Positions 9,063-18,170 of a stretch of 64,000 nt of DNA are shown here, piece after piece. The first letter of the stretch is position 1; each line of letters starts with the position of its first letter. The translations under genes were made by a program, and so were the position numbers. The DNA lies in contig NC_009380.1 of the NCBI RefSeq assembly GCF_000016425.1, positions 1,554,144 through 1,618,143 of the forward strand. The letters run 5' to 3'. The stretch is from Salinispora tropica CNB-440 (lineage in GTDB: Bacteria; Actinomycetota; Actinomycetes; Mycobacteriales; Micromonosporaceae). The notes below the pieces were generated by a model, which searched no databases, was not told the DNA's origin, and saw only the letters and a list, made by a program, of their open reading frames with translations.

Positions 9063-11528
9063 ATGGCGGGCCGTACCTCTCAGGCGAGTCGGCGGCGCGG
9101 CGCGTCGCCACGAGGCAGCACGAACAACCGTGCCCGGCAGCCGGCGAAGAAGCCCCGCGCTGCCGCCAAGCGTCGTCCGCCGGCCCGTACCAACCCGGCC
9201 GGCTCCGTGGGCCGGGCGCTCGGGGCACTGTGGATGGGCCTCGCGCACGGGGTGGGCTGGTCGGTTCGCGCTGCCGGCCGGCAGGCCGCCGCGGCCCGTG
9301 GGCTCGACCCCGAGCATCGGCGCGACGGCGCCGGGCTGTTGCTGCTCGGCCTCGCGCTGCTCAGCGCGGCCAGCATCTGGTTCGCCAAGGCCGGACCGGT
9401 CGGGGAGCGGCTGGCCGATTCCGTCCGGCTGTTTCTCGGTGCGATCGCCGTCGTGGTGCCGGTGCTGCTGATGATCGGTGCCTGGCGGCTGATGCGGGAG
9501 CCGACCACTCCCGAGCACCGTGGGCGGGGGCTGGTCGGCTGGGGGTCCATGCTGGTCGCTACGGCCGCGCTGTTGCACATCGGGCAGGAGCCGGCCTCAC
9601 AGGCGCAGCGGGACTTCGCGGGCGGCCTGGTCGGCGCGGGGGTGGGGAGCCTGCTGGAGCGGGCGGTGACGGCCTGGGTGGCCGTGCCGCTGCTGCTGCT
9701 GCTCCTGGTCTTCGGGCTGCTGGTGGTCACTGCGACCCCGATTAACAAGATTCCGGAGCGGCTCGGTCTGTTGGCCGGCGTGGTGGTGGGTACCCCGGCC
9801 GCCGAGGAGACGACCGAGGGGGACGCGGCGGAGACCGGCAAGCCGGTGCGCAGACGTGCGGCGAAACGGACGCCGCCACCACCGCCGGACCCGGAGGACT
9901 TCGCTGATGACCTGGCGGGCGCGGATCTACAGGAGACACTCGTCCTGCCCCGAAAGTCGTCGGCGAAGGTGCCGGCCAGCCGTAAGCCGGCGGAGCCGCC
10001 GGAGCACTCGCCGCTGCCAACCCGGGCCGAGCAGCTCGCGTTGACCGGGCTGGCGGGCGACTACGCGCTGCCGCCGGCGACCCTACTGGGCAGTGGTGCC
10101 GCCCCAAAGAAGCGCAGCCGGGCCAACGACGAGGTGATCGCCGCGTTGACCGGGGTGTTCGAGCAGTTCGACGTGGACGCCGCGGTCACCGGCTTTACTC
10201 GGGGGCCGACGGTGACCCGGTACGAGGTCGAGGTGGGCCCCGGTGTCAAGGTGGAGCGGATCACCCAGCTCTCCCGCAACATCGCGTACGCGGTGAAGTC
10301 GCCGGACGTGCGTATCCTCAGCCCGATCCCGGGCAAGAGCGCGATCGGCGTGGAGATCCCGAACACCGATCCGGAGAATGTCGCCCTCGGCGACGTGCTG
10401 CGCTCCCGGGCGGCCACCAGCGACCACCACCCGATGATGGTCGCGCTCGGTAAGGACATCGAGGGCGGCTACGTGGTGGCGAACCTCGCGAAGACGCCGC
10501 ACATCCTCATCGCGGGGGCCACCGGCGCGGGAAAGTCGAGCTGCCTGAACTCACTGCTGGTCTCCCTCCTGACCCGGGCCACCCCGGACGAGGTGCGGCT
10601 GCTGCTGATCGACCCGAAGCGGGTCGAGATGACCGGCTACGAGGGGATCCCGCACCTGGTCACGCCGATCGTGACGAACGCCAAGAAGGCGGCCGACTCG
10701 TTGGAGTGGGTCGTGCGCGAGATGGACATGCGCTACGACGATCTCGCCGCCAACGGGGTGCGGCACATCGACGACTTCAACCGCAAGGTCCGCAATGGTG
10801 AGATCACGGCCCCACCCGGCAGTGAACGGGAACTGCGGCCGTACCCGTACCTGCTGGTGATCGTCGACGAGCTGGCCGACCTGATGATGGTCGCCCCCCG
10901 TGACGTGGAGGACTCCATCGTCCGGATCACCCAGCTCGCCCGGGCCGCCGGCATCCACCTGGTGCTCGCCACGCAACGTCCGTCGGTGGACGTGGTGACC
11001 GGTCTGATCAAGGCCAACGTGCCGTCCCGGCTCGCCTTCGCCACCTCGTCGCTGGCGGATTCGCGGGTCATCCTGGACCAGCCGGGCGCGGAGAAGCTAC
11101 TCGGTCGCGGTGATGGTCTCTTCCTGCCGATGGGCGCCGCCAAGCCGCTGCGCATCCAGGGCGCCTGGGTGACCGAGCGGGAGATCGCCGATGTGGTGCG
11201 GTTCTGCAAGGAGCAGCGGGAGCCGGAGTTCCGGTCGGATGTGCTCACCGTGGCCCAGGAGGGTAAGAAGAAGATCGACGAGGACATCGGCGACGACCTC
11301 GACCTGCTGGTGCAGGCGGTTGAGCTGGTGGTGACCTCGCAGTTCGGCTCCACCTCGATGCTTCAGCGCAAGCTGCGGGTCGGTTTCGCGAAGGCGGGTC
11401 GGCTGATGGATCTGATGGAGAGCCGCGGTGTGGTCGGCCCTTCGGAGGGCTCCAAGGCCCGGGATGTGCTGGTGAAGCCGGACGAGCTGACGGAGGTTCT
11501 GGTCGGCCTGCGCGGCGGTGACGACTGA
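9063..11528 (+). CDS. ftsK: DNA translocase FtsK/SpoIIIE
   Basis: Membrane-anchored septal DNA pump that moves chromosome termini during division or sporulation. A basic N-terminal tail is followed by about four membrane helices (residues 75-230), a Pro/Lys-rich linker, an alpha/beta motor and a C-terminal winged-helix gamma domain (about residues 750-815, including SMLQRKLRVGFAKAGRLMD). Walker A is GATGAGKS at 485-492, and Walker B is in YLLVIVDELADLMM. The 821-aa length is normal for actinomycetes. There is no Shine-Dalgarno; TAGGTT (9051-9056) ends six bases before the ATG, the same arrangement as dapA. Confidence 0.95.
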   Translation: MAGRTSQASRRRGASPRGSTNNRARQPAKKPRAAAKRRPPARTNPAGSVGRALGALWMGLAHGVGWSVRAAGRQAAAARGLDPEHRRDGAGLLLLGLALLSAASIWFAKAGPVGERLADSVRLFLGAIAVVVPVLLMIGAWRLMREPTTPEHRGRGLVGWGSMLVATAALLHIGQEPASQAQRDFAGGLVGAGVGSLLERAVTAWVAVPLLLLLLVFGLLVVTATPINKIPERLGLLAGVVVGTPAAEETTEGDAAETGKPVRRRAAKRTPPPPPDPEDFADDLAGADLQETLVLPRKSSAKVPASRKPAEPPEHSPLPTRAEQLALTGLAGDYALPPATLLGSGAAPKKRSRANDEVIAALTGVFEQFDVDAAVTGFTRGPTVTRYEVEVGPGVKVERITQLSRNIAYAVKSPDVRILSPIPGKSAIGVEIPNTDPENVALGDVLRSRAATSDHHPMMVALGKDIEGGYVVANLAKTPHILIAGATGAGKSSCLNSLLVSLLTRATPDEVRLLLIDPKRVEMTGYEGIPHLVTPIVTNAKKAADSLEWVVREMDMRYDDLAANGVRHIDDFNRKVRNGEITAPPGSERELRPYPYLLVIVDELADLMMVAPRDVEDSIVRITQLARAAGIHLVLATQRPSVDVVTGLIKANVPSRLAFATSSLADSRVILDQPGAEKLLGRGDGLFLPMGAAKPLRIQGAWVTEREIADVVRFCKEQREPEFRSDVLTVAQEGKKKIDEDIGDDLDLLVQAVELVVTSQFGSTSMLQRKLRVGFAKAGRLMDLMESRGVVGPSEGSKARDVLVKPDELTEVLVGLRGGDD

Positions 11529-11577
11529 CCGCGACCGCCGTTGCGCCCGGCGGGCCGGTCTGGCTCTGGTCCGGCCG

Positions 11578-11892
11578 TCAGTGGTAGATCTTCAGGCCCA
11601 CCACGCCGGAGATCACCAACAGCAGGCAGATGATTCGGGGCAGGCTGGTCGACTCGTGGAGCGCCACCATCCCCACGATGGCGGTACCGACCGCGCCGAT
11701 GCCGACCCAGACCGCGTAGCCGGTGCCGACGGGAATCTCGCGGAGCGCGTAGGCGAGGCCGGTAATGCTCAGGGCGGCCGTGATTGCGAAGACGATCGTG
11801 GGCACGAGCCGGCTGAAGCCGGCGCTGCGGTCGAGGGCGATGGCCCATGCGGTTTCGAGGAGTCCGGAGATCACTAGCACGATCCAGGCCAT
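11578..11892 (-). CDS. sugE: SMR-family transporter, SugE/Gdx type
   Basis: Small multidrug-resistance protein with four membrane helices (104 aa). The conserved glutamate of helix 1 is in GLLETAWA, and helix 3 carries GTGYAVWVGIGAVG, the pattern of the SugE/Gdx subgroup that exports guanidinium in characterised members. I chose the internal ATG at 11892 because this family begins Met-Ala-Trp and because a reverse-strand TACGGT box (11899-11904) ends six bases upstream; an upstream start would add 13 residues unlike the family. No guanidine riboswitch is visible in the short shared upstream region, so the substrate is inferred only from subgroup motifs. Confidence 0.85.
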   Translation of the reverse strand: MAWIVLVISGLLETAWAIALDRSAGFSRLVPTIVFAITAALSITGLAYALREIPVGTGYAVWVGIGAVGTAIVGMVALHESTSLPRIICLLLVISGVVGLKIYH

Positions 11893-11974
11893 CGCGGGAC
11901 CGTAGCAGCTCGGCGAGGTGATATTCGCCACCAGGTATGGATCTCAACCTGACTTCACCTTGCAGTATCAGTCC

Positions 11975-12895
11975 ATGCCGCTGCTTCTCACCGACTCTGA
12001 GGTCGCCGCCGCGCTCGACGCCCCGACGACCATCGCCGCGATGCGGGACGCGCTGCGCGCTGCCCACGACGGTCGACTGGTCGCTCCGCCCCGAGCCACC
12101 GCGCCGTTGGACGGGGGCCGGATGGTGCTCACCGCCGGGCACCTCGTCGGTCAGTGGTACGGCTTCCGGTCCTACGACACGTTCGGGCTGCCGGAGGGCG
12201 AGCAGGTGGTGGTGCTGCACGACGCCCGCACCGGTGTCGTCCGGGCGGTCGCGGTCGGGGAGGAACTGGGCTCCCGCCGTACGGGTGGGTTGGGCGGGGT
12301 CGCCATCGACGCGCTGGCCCGCTCGGACGCGGCCACGCTCGGGGTGGTCGGCTCGGGCCGGCAGGCGTGGACGCAGGTCTGGGCCGCCGCGGCGGTCCGA
12401 CCGTTGCGGGAGGTGAGCGTGCACAGCCGCTCGGCGGCGCGGCGTACGGCGTTCGCCGACCGGATCCGTGCCGAACTGGGCGTCCCGGCCCGGGCTGTCG
12501 GTTCGGCCGCGGCGGCCGTCGCCGACCGGGACATCGTGGTGATCGCCACGACCAGTACCACCCCGGTGATGGACGCCGCGGACCTCGCGCCCGGCGCACA
12601 CGTCAACGCGGTGGGCTTCAAGCAGGTCGACCGGCACGAGTTCGGACCCGACCTGCTGGACCGGGCCGAGGTGCTGGTCACCGACTCACCAGCTCAGGCG
12701 GTCGGGTACACCCCGCCGATGCTCGCCGCCCTGCCTCCGTACGCGGGACGGCTGCGCGACCTGGGCGCGGTCCTGGCCGGGGCGGTGCCCGGTCGAACCA
12801 GCCCGGACCAGATCTCCGCCTTCTGCTCGACTGGCCTGGCCGGCACTGAGGTCTTCCTGCTCGATCGCATGGTCCGGGTCGCGGCGACGACCTGA
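11975..12895 (+). CDS. Ornithine cyclodeaminase/mu-crystallin family protein
   Basis: NAD(P)-binding protein of the OCD/mu-crystallin family, whose members include ornithine and alanine dehydrogenases and imine reductases. The Rossmann motif GVVGSGRQAWTQ, the preceding RRTGGLGGVAIDAL block and the later DIVVIATTSTTPV stretch are typical. Length 306 aa from ATG 11975 matches the family; the open frame extends 19 codons further upstream but would run into the promoter of the divergent sugE gene. Substrate cannot be assigned: there is no biosynthetic neighbour. Confidence 0.8.
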   Translation: MPLLLTDSEVAAALDAPTTIAAMRDALRAAHDGRLVAPPRATAPLDGGRMVLTAGHLVGQWYGFRSYDTFGLPEGEQVVVLHDARTGVVRAVAVGEELGSRRTGGLGGVAIDALARSDAATLGVVGSGRQAWTQVWAAAAVRPLREVSVHSRSAARRTAFADRIRAELGVPARAVGSAAAAVADRDIVVIATTSTTPVMDAADLAPGAHVNAVGFKQVDRHEFGPDLLDRAEVLVTDSPAQAVGYTPPMLAALPPYAGRLRDLGAVLAGAVPGRTSPDQISAFCSTGLAGTEVFLLDRMVRVAATT

Positions 12896-12994
12896 CCCGC
12901 CGGTGAGGTTCCGGCGGGCTGGCCCGGACGGGCGCCCGGTCGAGGCCGCCCGCTGGCGGTTGCCGGGGGGGAGACCCGCGCCCGGTACCCTCAG

Positions 12995-14518
12995 ATGGTG
13001 TCTGCCACCCCTCCCGCACCCGCCGACGGCCGCCGCGTCGCCCTGCTGACCCTGGGCTGCGCCCGCAACGAGGTCGATTCCGAGGAGCTGGCTGCCCGGC
13101 TGCACTCCGACGGCTGGCAGGTGACCACCGACGGTGAAGGCGCCGACGTGGTGGTCGTGAACACCTGCGGGTTCGTCGAGAAGGCCAAGCAGGATTCGAT
13201 CCAGACGCTACTGGCCGCCGCCGAAACGGGCGCGAAGGTGGTGGCGGCGGGGTGCATGGCCGAGCGGTACGGGCGGGAGCTCGCGGAGAGCCTGCCCGAG
13301 GCGCAGGCGGTGCTGAGCTTCGACGACTATCCGGATATCTCCGATCGACTCGGCGCGGTGCTCGCCGGAACCGCGATCGACGCGCACACCCCGCGGGACC
13401 GGCGGGAGCTCCTTCCGCTCACCCCGGTACGGCGTGGGGAGGCGGCGGTGTCGTTACCGGGCCACGGTACCCCGGCGGCCGTGGCGCAGCCCGGTGCGCG
13501 GTCCGCTCCGATCGAGGTCGACGAGCACACGCCGGCGCATCTTCGTCCGGTGCTGCGTCGCCGGCTCGACACCGGACCGGTCGCGTCGCTCAAGCTGGCC
13601 AGCGGCTGTGACCGACGGTGCGCCTTCTGTGCCATCCCCGCCTTCCGCGGCGCGTTCGTCTCTCGCCCGCCGGAGGCGCTGCTCGCCGAGGCGGAGTGGC
13701 TGGCCAGGACCGGGGTGCGTGAGCTGGTGCTGGTCAGTGAGAACTCCAGCTCCTACGGCAAGGACCTGGGCGACCCGCGGGCGCTGGAGAAGTTGCTGCC
13801 CCAGCTCGCCGCGGTGGACGGCATCGTCCGGGTGCGGGCGAGCTACCTCCAACCGGCCGAGACTCGCCCCGGTCTGGTCGAGGCGATCGCCACCACGCCG
13901 GGCGTCGCCCCGTACTTCGACCTGTCGTTCCAGCACTCCAGCGAGGCGGTGCTGCGGCGAATGCGTCGGTTCGGCTCCACCGACCGGTTCCTGGAGCTGC
14001 TGGGCAGCATCCGGGCACTGTCCCCGGAGGCCGGCGCGCGGAGCAACTTCATCGTCGGGTTCCCCGGCGAGACCCGGGCTGACGTCGCTGAGCTGGTCCG
14101 CTTCCTGGAGGAGGCGCGGCTGGACGCGATCGGGGTGTTCGACTACAGCGACGAGGACGGCACCGAGGCCGCCGGTCTGTCCGGCAAGGTCACCACCGCC
14201 ACCGTCAAGCGCCGCTACGACCGGCTCAGCGCGCTCGCCGACGAGCTCTGCGCGCAGCGGGCCGAGCAGCGGCTCGGCTCGACGGTGCAGGTGTTGGTCG
14301 ACTCCGTCGACGGCGGTGTCGTGGAAGGCCGTGCTGCGCACCAGGCTCCCGAGGTGGATGGCTCGACCACCCTGGTCGCGCCGGTCGGTGGCGGGGTGGA
14401 TCTGACTGCCCTGCGCCCCGGTGACCTGGTGGAATGCACGGTCACCGCCACGGAGGGTGTGGACCTGGTCGCCGTACCGGACGCGATGATCTCGGCGGCG
14501 CCTGGCGTGGCACGGTGA
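12995..14518 (+). CDS. rimO: Ribosomal protein S12 methylthiotransferase RimO
   Basis: Radical-SAM methylthiotransferase modifying the conserved aspartate of ribosomal protein S12. The N-terminal UPF0004 cysteines are in TLGCARN, VNTCGF and AGCMAER. The radical SAM cluster motif CDRRCAFC is at residues 205-212. The C-terminal ~65 residues form a TRAM RNA-binding domain. Length 507 aa fits actinobacterial RimO, which carries an insertion of about 50 residues before the radical SAM domain. A TACCCT box ends six bases before GTG 12998, so a leaderless start one codon later than the ATG is possible. pgsA starts inside its stop codon. Confidence 0.93.
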   Translation: MVSATPPAPADGRRVALLTLGCARNEVDSEELAARLHSDGWQVTTDGEGADVVVVNTCGFVEKAKQDSIQTLLAAAETGAKVVAAGCMAERYGRELAESLPEAQAVLSFDDYPDISDRLGAVLAGTAIDAHTPRDRRELLPLTPVRRGEAAVSLPGHGTPAAVAQPGARSAPIEVDEHTPAHLRPVLRRRLDTGPVASLKLASGCDRRCAFCAIPAFRGAFVSRPPEALLAEAEWLARTGVRELVLVSENSSSYGKDLGDPRALEKLLPQLAAVDGIVRVRASYLQPAETRPGLVEAIATTPGVAPYFDLSFQHSSEAVLRRMRRFGSTDRFLELLGSIRALSPEAGARSNFIVGFPGETRADVAELVRFLEEARLDAIGVFDYSDEDGTEAAGLSGKVTTATVKRRYDRLSALADELCAQRAEQRLGSTVQVLVDSVDGGVVEGRAAHQAPEVDGSTTLVAPVGGGVDLTALRPGDLVECTVTATEGVDLVAVPDAMISAAPGVAR

Positions 14519-15084
14519 CGGCGGCTCCTCGGGTGCCGGTGCTCAACGCCGCCAACGCGTTGACGTTGCTGCGGCTGGTGCTGGTGCCGGTCTTCGCGGC
14601 CTCGGTGATCGCCTCCGAGATGACCCACGTCGGCTGGCGGATCGCGGCCTGCCTGATCTTCGTCGGGGCTGCCTTCACCGACCTGGCGGACGGGTGGATC
14701 GCTCGTCGCTTCGGGCTGGTCACCTCGGTGGGAAAGGTGGCCGATCCGATCGCGGACAAGGCGCTCACCGGCGTCGCGCTGCTGCTGCTTTCCTTCTACG
14801 ACCAGCTTCCGTGGTGGGTGACCGGAACGATCCTCCTTCGGGAGCTGGGCATCACCGCGCTGCGGTTTTGGGTGATCCGGCACGGCGTCATCGCCGCCAG
14901 TCGGGGCGGGAAGATCAAAACGGCCCTGCAGACTCTCGCGATCGTCTGGTATCTCTGGCCGATGCCGGCGCCGCTGGACCTGGTCGGACCATGGGTCATG
15001 GGTGCCGCGGTGGCGGTTACGGTGGTCAGTGGCGTCGACTACGTGGTGCGGGCGCTGCGCCTGCGGCGGCGGCACTCGCGCTGA
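14515..15084 (+). CDS. pgsA: CDP-diacylglycerol-glycerol-3-phosphate 3-phosphatidyltransferase
   Basis: Membrane CDP-alcohol phosphatidyltransferase making phosphatidylglycerophosphate. The family signature D-x2-D-G-x2-A-R-x8-G-x3-D-x3-D is complete: DLADG, WIAR, then G and the two aspartates of KVADPIAD. Five to six membrane helices follow. I chose GTG 14515, which overlaps the rimO stop (GTGA), giving 189 aa; the frame continues upstream inside rimO but would add non-homologous sequence. The rimO-pgsA-cinA order is typical of actinobacteria. Confidence 0.92.
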   Translation: MTAAPRVPVLNAANALTLLRLVLVPVFAASVIASEMTHVGWRIAACLIFVGAAFTDLADGWIARRFGLVTSVGKVADPIADKALTGVALLLLSFYDQLPWWVTGTILLRELGITALRFWVIRHGVIAASRGGKIKTALQTLAIVWYLWPMPAPLDLVGPWVMGAAVAVTVVSGVDYVVRALRLRRRHSR

Positions 15085-15111
15085 CCAGGGCCCGGCGAAG
15101 GGGGAGCGACC

Positions 15112-15639
15112 ATGGGGCTGGGAGCGGACGGCGAGCAGCCGGCCGAGGGCCCTGCCGCCCACGTCGTGCACGGTCTGGCGAAGCGGGGGGAGACGCTCGC
15201 CACCGTCGAATCGCTGACCGGCGGTCTGCTCGCTGCCACGATCGTGGAGGTCGCCGGGGTGAGCAGTGTCTTCCGCGGTGGGCTGGTGGTCTACGCGACC
15301 GAGTTGAAGTCCCGGCTGGCCGGAGTGTCGGCGGAGCTGCTCGCCGGGCGGGGTCCGGTTGACCCGGATGTTGCCGTGGCACTCGCGCAGGGGGGCCGGC
15401 GACGGTGCGCCGCCGACTGGGGCCTGGCCACCACCGGGGTCGCCGGGCCGGAGCCGCAGGGCGGCAAGCCGGTCGGCTTGGTATACGTGGCGGTGGCGGG
15501 CCCGAGCAGCAGCGCAGTCCGGCGGCTGGAGCTGGGCGGGGGGCGTGATCTCATCCGGTCCGCCACCGTGGTGCAGGCGCTTCGACTGCTGGCCGAGCAG
15601 CTGGCCAAGGTGCCCCGCGATGCCGCCGGTAGTGCGTAG
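15112..15639 (+). CDS. pncC: CinA C-terminal domain protein, nicotinamide-nucleotide amidohydrolase type
   Basis: A 175-aa protein comprising only the CinA C-terminal (PncC) domain, which deamidates nicotinamide mononucleotide in NAD salvage. Diagnostic segments are TVESLTGGLLA, SVFRGGLVVYATELK and TTGVAGPEPQGGKPVG. There is no N-terminal MoaB-like domain, as usual for actinobacteria. ATG 15112 has a GGGGGAG ribosome binding site. It lies between pgsA and clgR, a conserved order in this phylum. Confidence 0.88.
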   Translation: MGLGADGEQPAEGPAAHVVHGLAKRGETLATVESLTGGLLAATIVEVAGVSSVFRGGLVVYATELKSRLAGVSAELLAGRGPVDPDVAVALAQGGRRRCAADWGLATTGVAGPEPQGGKPVGLVYVAVAGPSSSAVRRLELGGGRDLIRSATVVQALRLLAEQLAKVPRDAAGSA

Positions 15640-15687
15640 CGACACCGACCGTGATACGGTCAGCACTCTTTGTAGAGGGCGTTGCCG

Positions 15688-15726
15688 TTCGGCAGGCTTG
15701 CCGGCCCGCAGCCTGATTCGGCAGGC
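15688..15726 (+). promoter_or_regulatory. Repeat-containing clgR upstream region
   Basis: A 10-base direct repeat, TTCGGCAGGC, occurs at 15688-15697 and 15717-15726. The first copy is also part of an inverted repeat, CGGCA-N4-TGCCG (15690-15703). These lie about 115-150 bases before the clgR start and could be operator sites, possibly for autoregulation. No perfect match to published ClgR boxes was found by eye. Confidence 0.35.
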
Positions 15727-15840
15727 GGGGCAGTATGTCGGCCAGGCCGGCACCGGGTACGGTTGCGGGAAGGTTCCGGTGGTCGGGGCCCGGATTCCCC
15801 GGGTCGTCGAGGCACGGAGTGTTCCTCCAGGGGAGGTGCG

Positions 15841-16293
15841 ATGGTCCTGCTACGCCGGCTGATCGGTGACGCGCTACGGACACGCCGGCAGGGGCAGCAC
15901 CGCACCCTGCGCGAGGTCTCCTCCGCCGCCAATGTCAGTCTCGGCTACCTTTCCGAGATCGAGCGTGGGCAAAAGGAGCCGTCGAGCGAGCTACTGGCCG
16001 CCATCTGTGACGCGCTCGGTGCCCGCCTCTCCGAGCTGTTGCGTGAGGTGAGCGACACGGTGGCGCTCGCCGAGCAGATGCCGGGGGTGCTGGTGCCGGT
16101 CCAGGATGAGCCGACCGGGCAGCAGTCCGCCTCGGTCCCGGCCTCCAGCCGCGGCAAGACCGCCGGCCGCGCGGTCCGCCAGGTCTCCTCGGACGGTTCG
16201 GTGTCGGTGCAGGTCCGCCAGGAATCGCCGCTCAAGGCAACCCTGCACACCCGGGTTCGCACAACGGACCGGGACGTGGTCTGCGCCGCCTGA
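15841..16293 (+). CDS. clgR: XRE-family stress regulator ClgR
   Basis: Helix-turn-helix activator of Clp protease and envelope-stress genes in actinobacteria. The HTH is at residues 22-65 ([20 protein letters not shown]). The 150-aa length is normal. I chose ATG 15841, preceded by GGGAGGTG; the open frame extends 53 codons further upstream through the repeat-containing promoter and is unlikely to be translated. The protein ends in Ala-Ala; C-terminal Ala-Ala has been linked to ClpP-dependent turnover of ClgR in streptomycetes. pspA and pspM follow, matching the clgR-pspA-Rv2743c order of mycobacteria. Confidence 0.9.
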   Translation: MVLLRRLIGDALRTRRQGQHRTLREVSSAANVSLGYLSEIERGQKEPSSELLAAICDALGARLSELLREVSDTVALAEQMPGVLVPVQDEPTGQQSASVPASSRGKTAGRAVRQVSSDGSVSVQVRQESPLKATLHTRVRTTDRDVVCAA

Positions 16294-16441
16294 GCGCGCG
16301 TAGGGTCGATCGTGGCACGGTGGCCCCGCTGCGTTGTCGGCGGCTGCCCAAACTGGCATCCGCCTGGGACGATGGAGCCACTGCCGTCGCGGCCGGCCAG
16401 GTCGCGGTCGGCCGCGACGCTAGTGAGGGGATACCGCGGAG

Positions 16442-17314
16442 ATGGCGAACCCGTTCGTCAAGGGTTGGAAATATCTGATGACGCTCTTCGGCACCAGGCT
16501 CGACGAGCGTGCCGACCCGAAGGTGCAGGTCCAGCAGGCGATCGAGGAGTCCCAGCGGCAGCACCAGCTGCTCGTCCAGCAGGCTGCCGCGGTGATCGGC
16601 AACCAGCGGCAGCTGGAGATGAAGCTGTCCCGGCAGATGTCCGAGGTCGAGCGGTTGCAGGGCAACGCCCGCCAGGCCCTGGTGCTGGCCGACCAGGCCC
16701 GCGCCCGGGGCAGCGCCGCCGAAGCCACCCGCTACGAGCAGTCCGCTCAGGCCCTCGCCACCCAGCTGGTCGCTGCCGAACAGGCCACCGAAGACCTCAA
16801 GACCCTGCACGACCAGGCGCTTGGCGCGGCTGCGCAGGCGCGTAAGGCGGTCGAGAACAACTCGATGATTCTTCAGCAGAAGCTCGCCGAGCGGGCGAAG
16901 CTGCTCAGCCAGCTTGAGCAGGCCAAGATGCAGGAGAACGTCGCCGCGTCGTTGGAGTCGATGTCCGCGATCACCGCCCCGGGTACCACCCCGACCCTGG
17001 ACGAGGTACGCGAGCGCATCGAGCGGCGCTACGCCAATGCGATGGGCCGAGCCGAGCTCGCCGGCAACTCCGTCGAGGGGCAGATGCTCGACATCCAGCA
17101 GGCAGCCCTCGACGCGGCCGGCTCCGCCCGACTCGATCAGATCCGTGCCGGCATGGCCGGGGAGCAGCTGCGCGGCGCGGCCGAGCGGCCCGCGGTCACC
17201 CCCGAGCAGCAGGGCGCCCCGGTTGTCGATCCGGCCGCCGCGGCCCGGCTCGACGAGATCCGCACCACTCTGGGCCGCGAACGCGGCACCGGGGACAGCA
17301 CCGCCGCCGGCTGA
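16442..17314 (+). CDS. pspA: Phage shock protein A, PspA/IM30 family
   Basis: Peripheral membrane protein of the phage-shock envelope response that assembles into ESCRT-III-like scaffolds and, in mycobacteria, binds ClgR. The start [17 protein letters not shown] matches the actinobacterial family, and residues 25-190 form a long Gln/Glu/Ala-rich coiled coil. A longer C-terminal tail (to residue 290) repeats an [12 protein letters not shown] element seen earlier as [11 protein letters not shown], suggesting internal duplication. It lies 148 bases after clgR and is followed after 23 bases by the PspM-like gene. Confidence 0.93.
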   Translation: MANPFVKGWKYLMTLFGTRLDERADPKVQVQQAIEESQRQHQLLVQQAAAVIGNQRQLEMKLSRQMSEVERLQGNARQALVLADQARARGSAAEATRYEQSAQALATQLVAAEQATEDLKTLHDQALGAAAQARKAVENNSMILQQKLAERAKLLSQLEQAKMQENVAASLESMSAITAPGTTPTLDEVRERIERRYANAMGRAELAGNSVEGQMLDIQQAALDAAGSARLDQIRAGMAGEQLRGAAERPAVTPEQQGAPVVDPAAAARLDEIRTTLGRERGTGDSTAAG

Positions 17315-17337
17315 GCGGCGCGGGTTGGGGAGGCGAC

Positions 17338-18117
17338 GTGGCAGACGAGCGGACGCGGTACTTCCGGCGGCTGGGCCGGCGGCGGCGGTCTGCCCGCCGG
17401 TGGAGCGTGATCGCCGGTGGGCTCGGCGGCGCGGCGGCGGTGTTGACGCCGTACGCCGGTCTGGGGGTGCCCGACGCGGCCTGGGCCGCCGGTGCGGGCG
17501 GGGCGCTCGTGCTTGCCGCCTGGCGTTGGGCCGACCTGCGGGCGCTCGCCGCCCAGCCGGCGCCGCCGGCGGTGGACCCGGCTGAGGCGGCGGCCCATTC
17601 GCGGGCCCGGCTGGTCGCGGCGGTGGAGCGACTCCCGGTCGCCTCAGGCATGCTCGCGGAGGCCCGACGGGTGCGGTCCCGGGTCGCGCTGCGTGGCACC
17701 AGCGCCGCCGAGCCGTGGGGTCGGCTGGATCGGGCGAGGTCGACCTTCGCCGGTCTGCGGGATCGGTTGACCGGGCTGGCGGCGCCCGCGATCGCCGAGG
17801 CCACCGCGGCCGACCGCTCACTGCGGGACCTCGCCCTCCGGGTTGCGGGAGTCGAACGGGCCATTCGGCTCGCGCCGCCCGACACCCGACCCTCGCTTGA
17901 GCAGGCTCGGGAGACCCTCGCCGGCCAGCTGCACAGCGGTGTCGCAGCGTACGAGCGGCTGGTGGCGGCCGCCGCTGGCTATGTGGCCGAGAACGCGCGG
18001 TCTGACGTCCAGGAACCGGCGGTGGCCCGGCTCACCGAGGCAACCGATCTGCTGCACGGGGTGGCTTCGGCCCTGGCGGAGCTGCGGGCCAGCGACCCCA
18101 CCTTCCGTACTTCCTGA
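17338..18117 (+). CDS. pspM: PspM-like phage-shock membrane protein
   Basis: A 259-aa protein with a basic N terminus, two closely spaced membrane helices (about residues 22-60), and an Ala/Arg/Leu-rich helical cytoplasmic part. Topology, size and position directly after clgR-pspA correspond to Mycobacterium tuberculosis Rv2743c (PspM), the membrane partner of PspA; sequence identity in this family is low, so the assignment leans on synteny. GTG 17338 has a GGGGAGG ribosome binding site. Convergent with the next gene. Confidence 0.75.
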   Translation: MADERTRYFRRLGRRRRSARRWSVIAGGLGGAAAVLTPYAGLGVPDAAWAAGAGGALVLAAWRWADLRALAAQPAPPAVDPAEAAAHSRARLVAAVERLPVASGMLAEARRVRSRVALRGTSAAEPWGRLDRARSTFAGLRDRLTGLAAPAIAEATAADRSLRDLALRVAGVERAIRLAPPDTRPSLEQARETLAGQLHSGVAAYERLVAAAAGYVAENARSDVQEPAVARLTEATDLLHGVASALAELRASDPTFRTS

Positions 18118-18170
18118 GGCAACCGGGCTGACCCCACCACCGGAGGGCTGCGTGTCGTCGGGGCGGTGAC

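Noticed and set aside
11918..11974. Upstream extension of the ornithine cyclodeaminase homologue
   Set aside because: Would overlap the promoter of sugE and adds residues not typical of the family.
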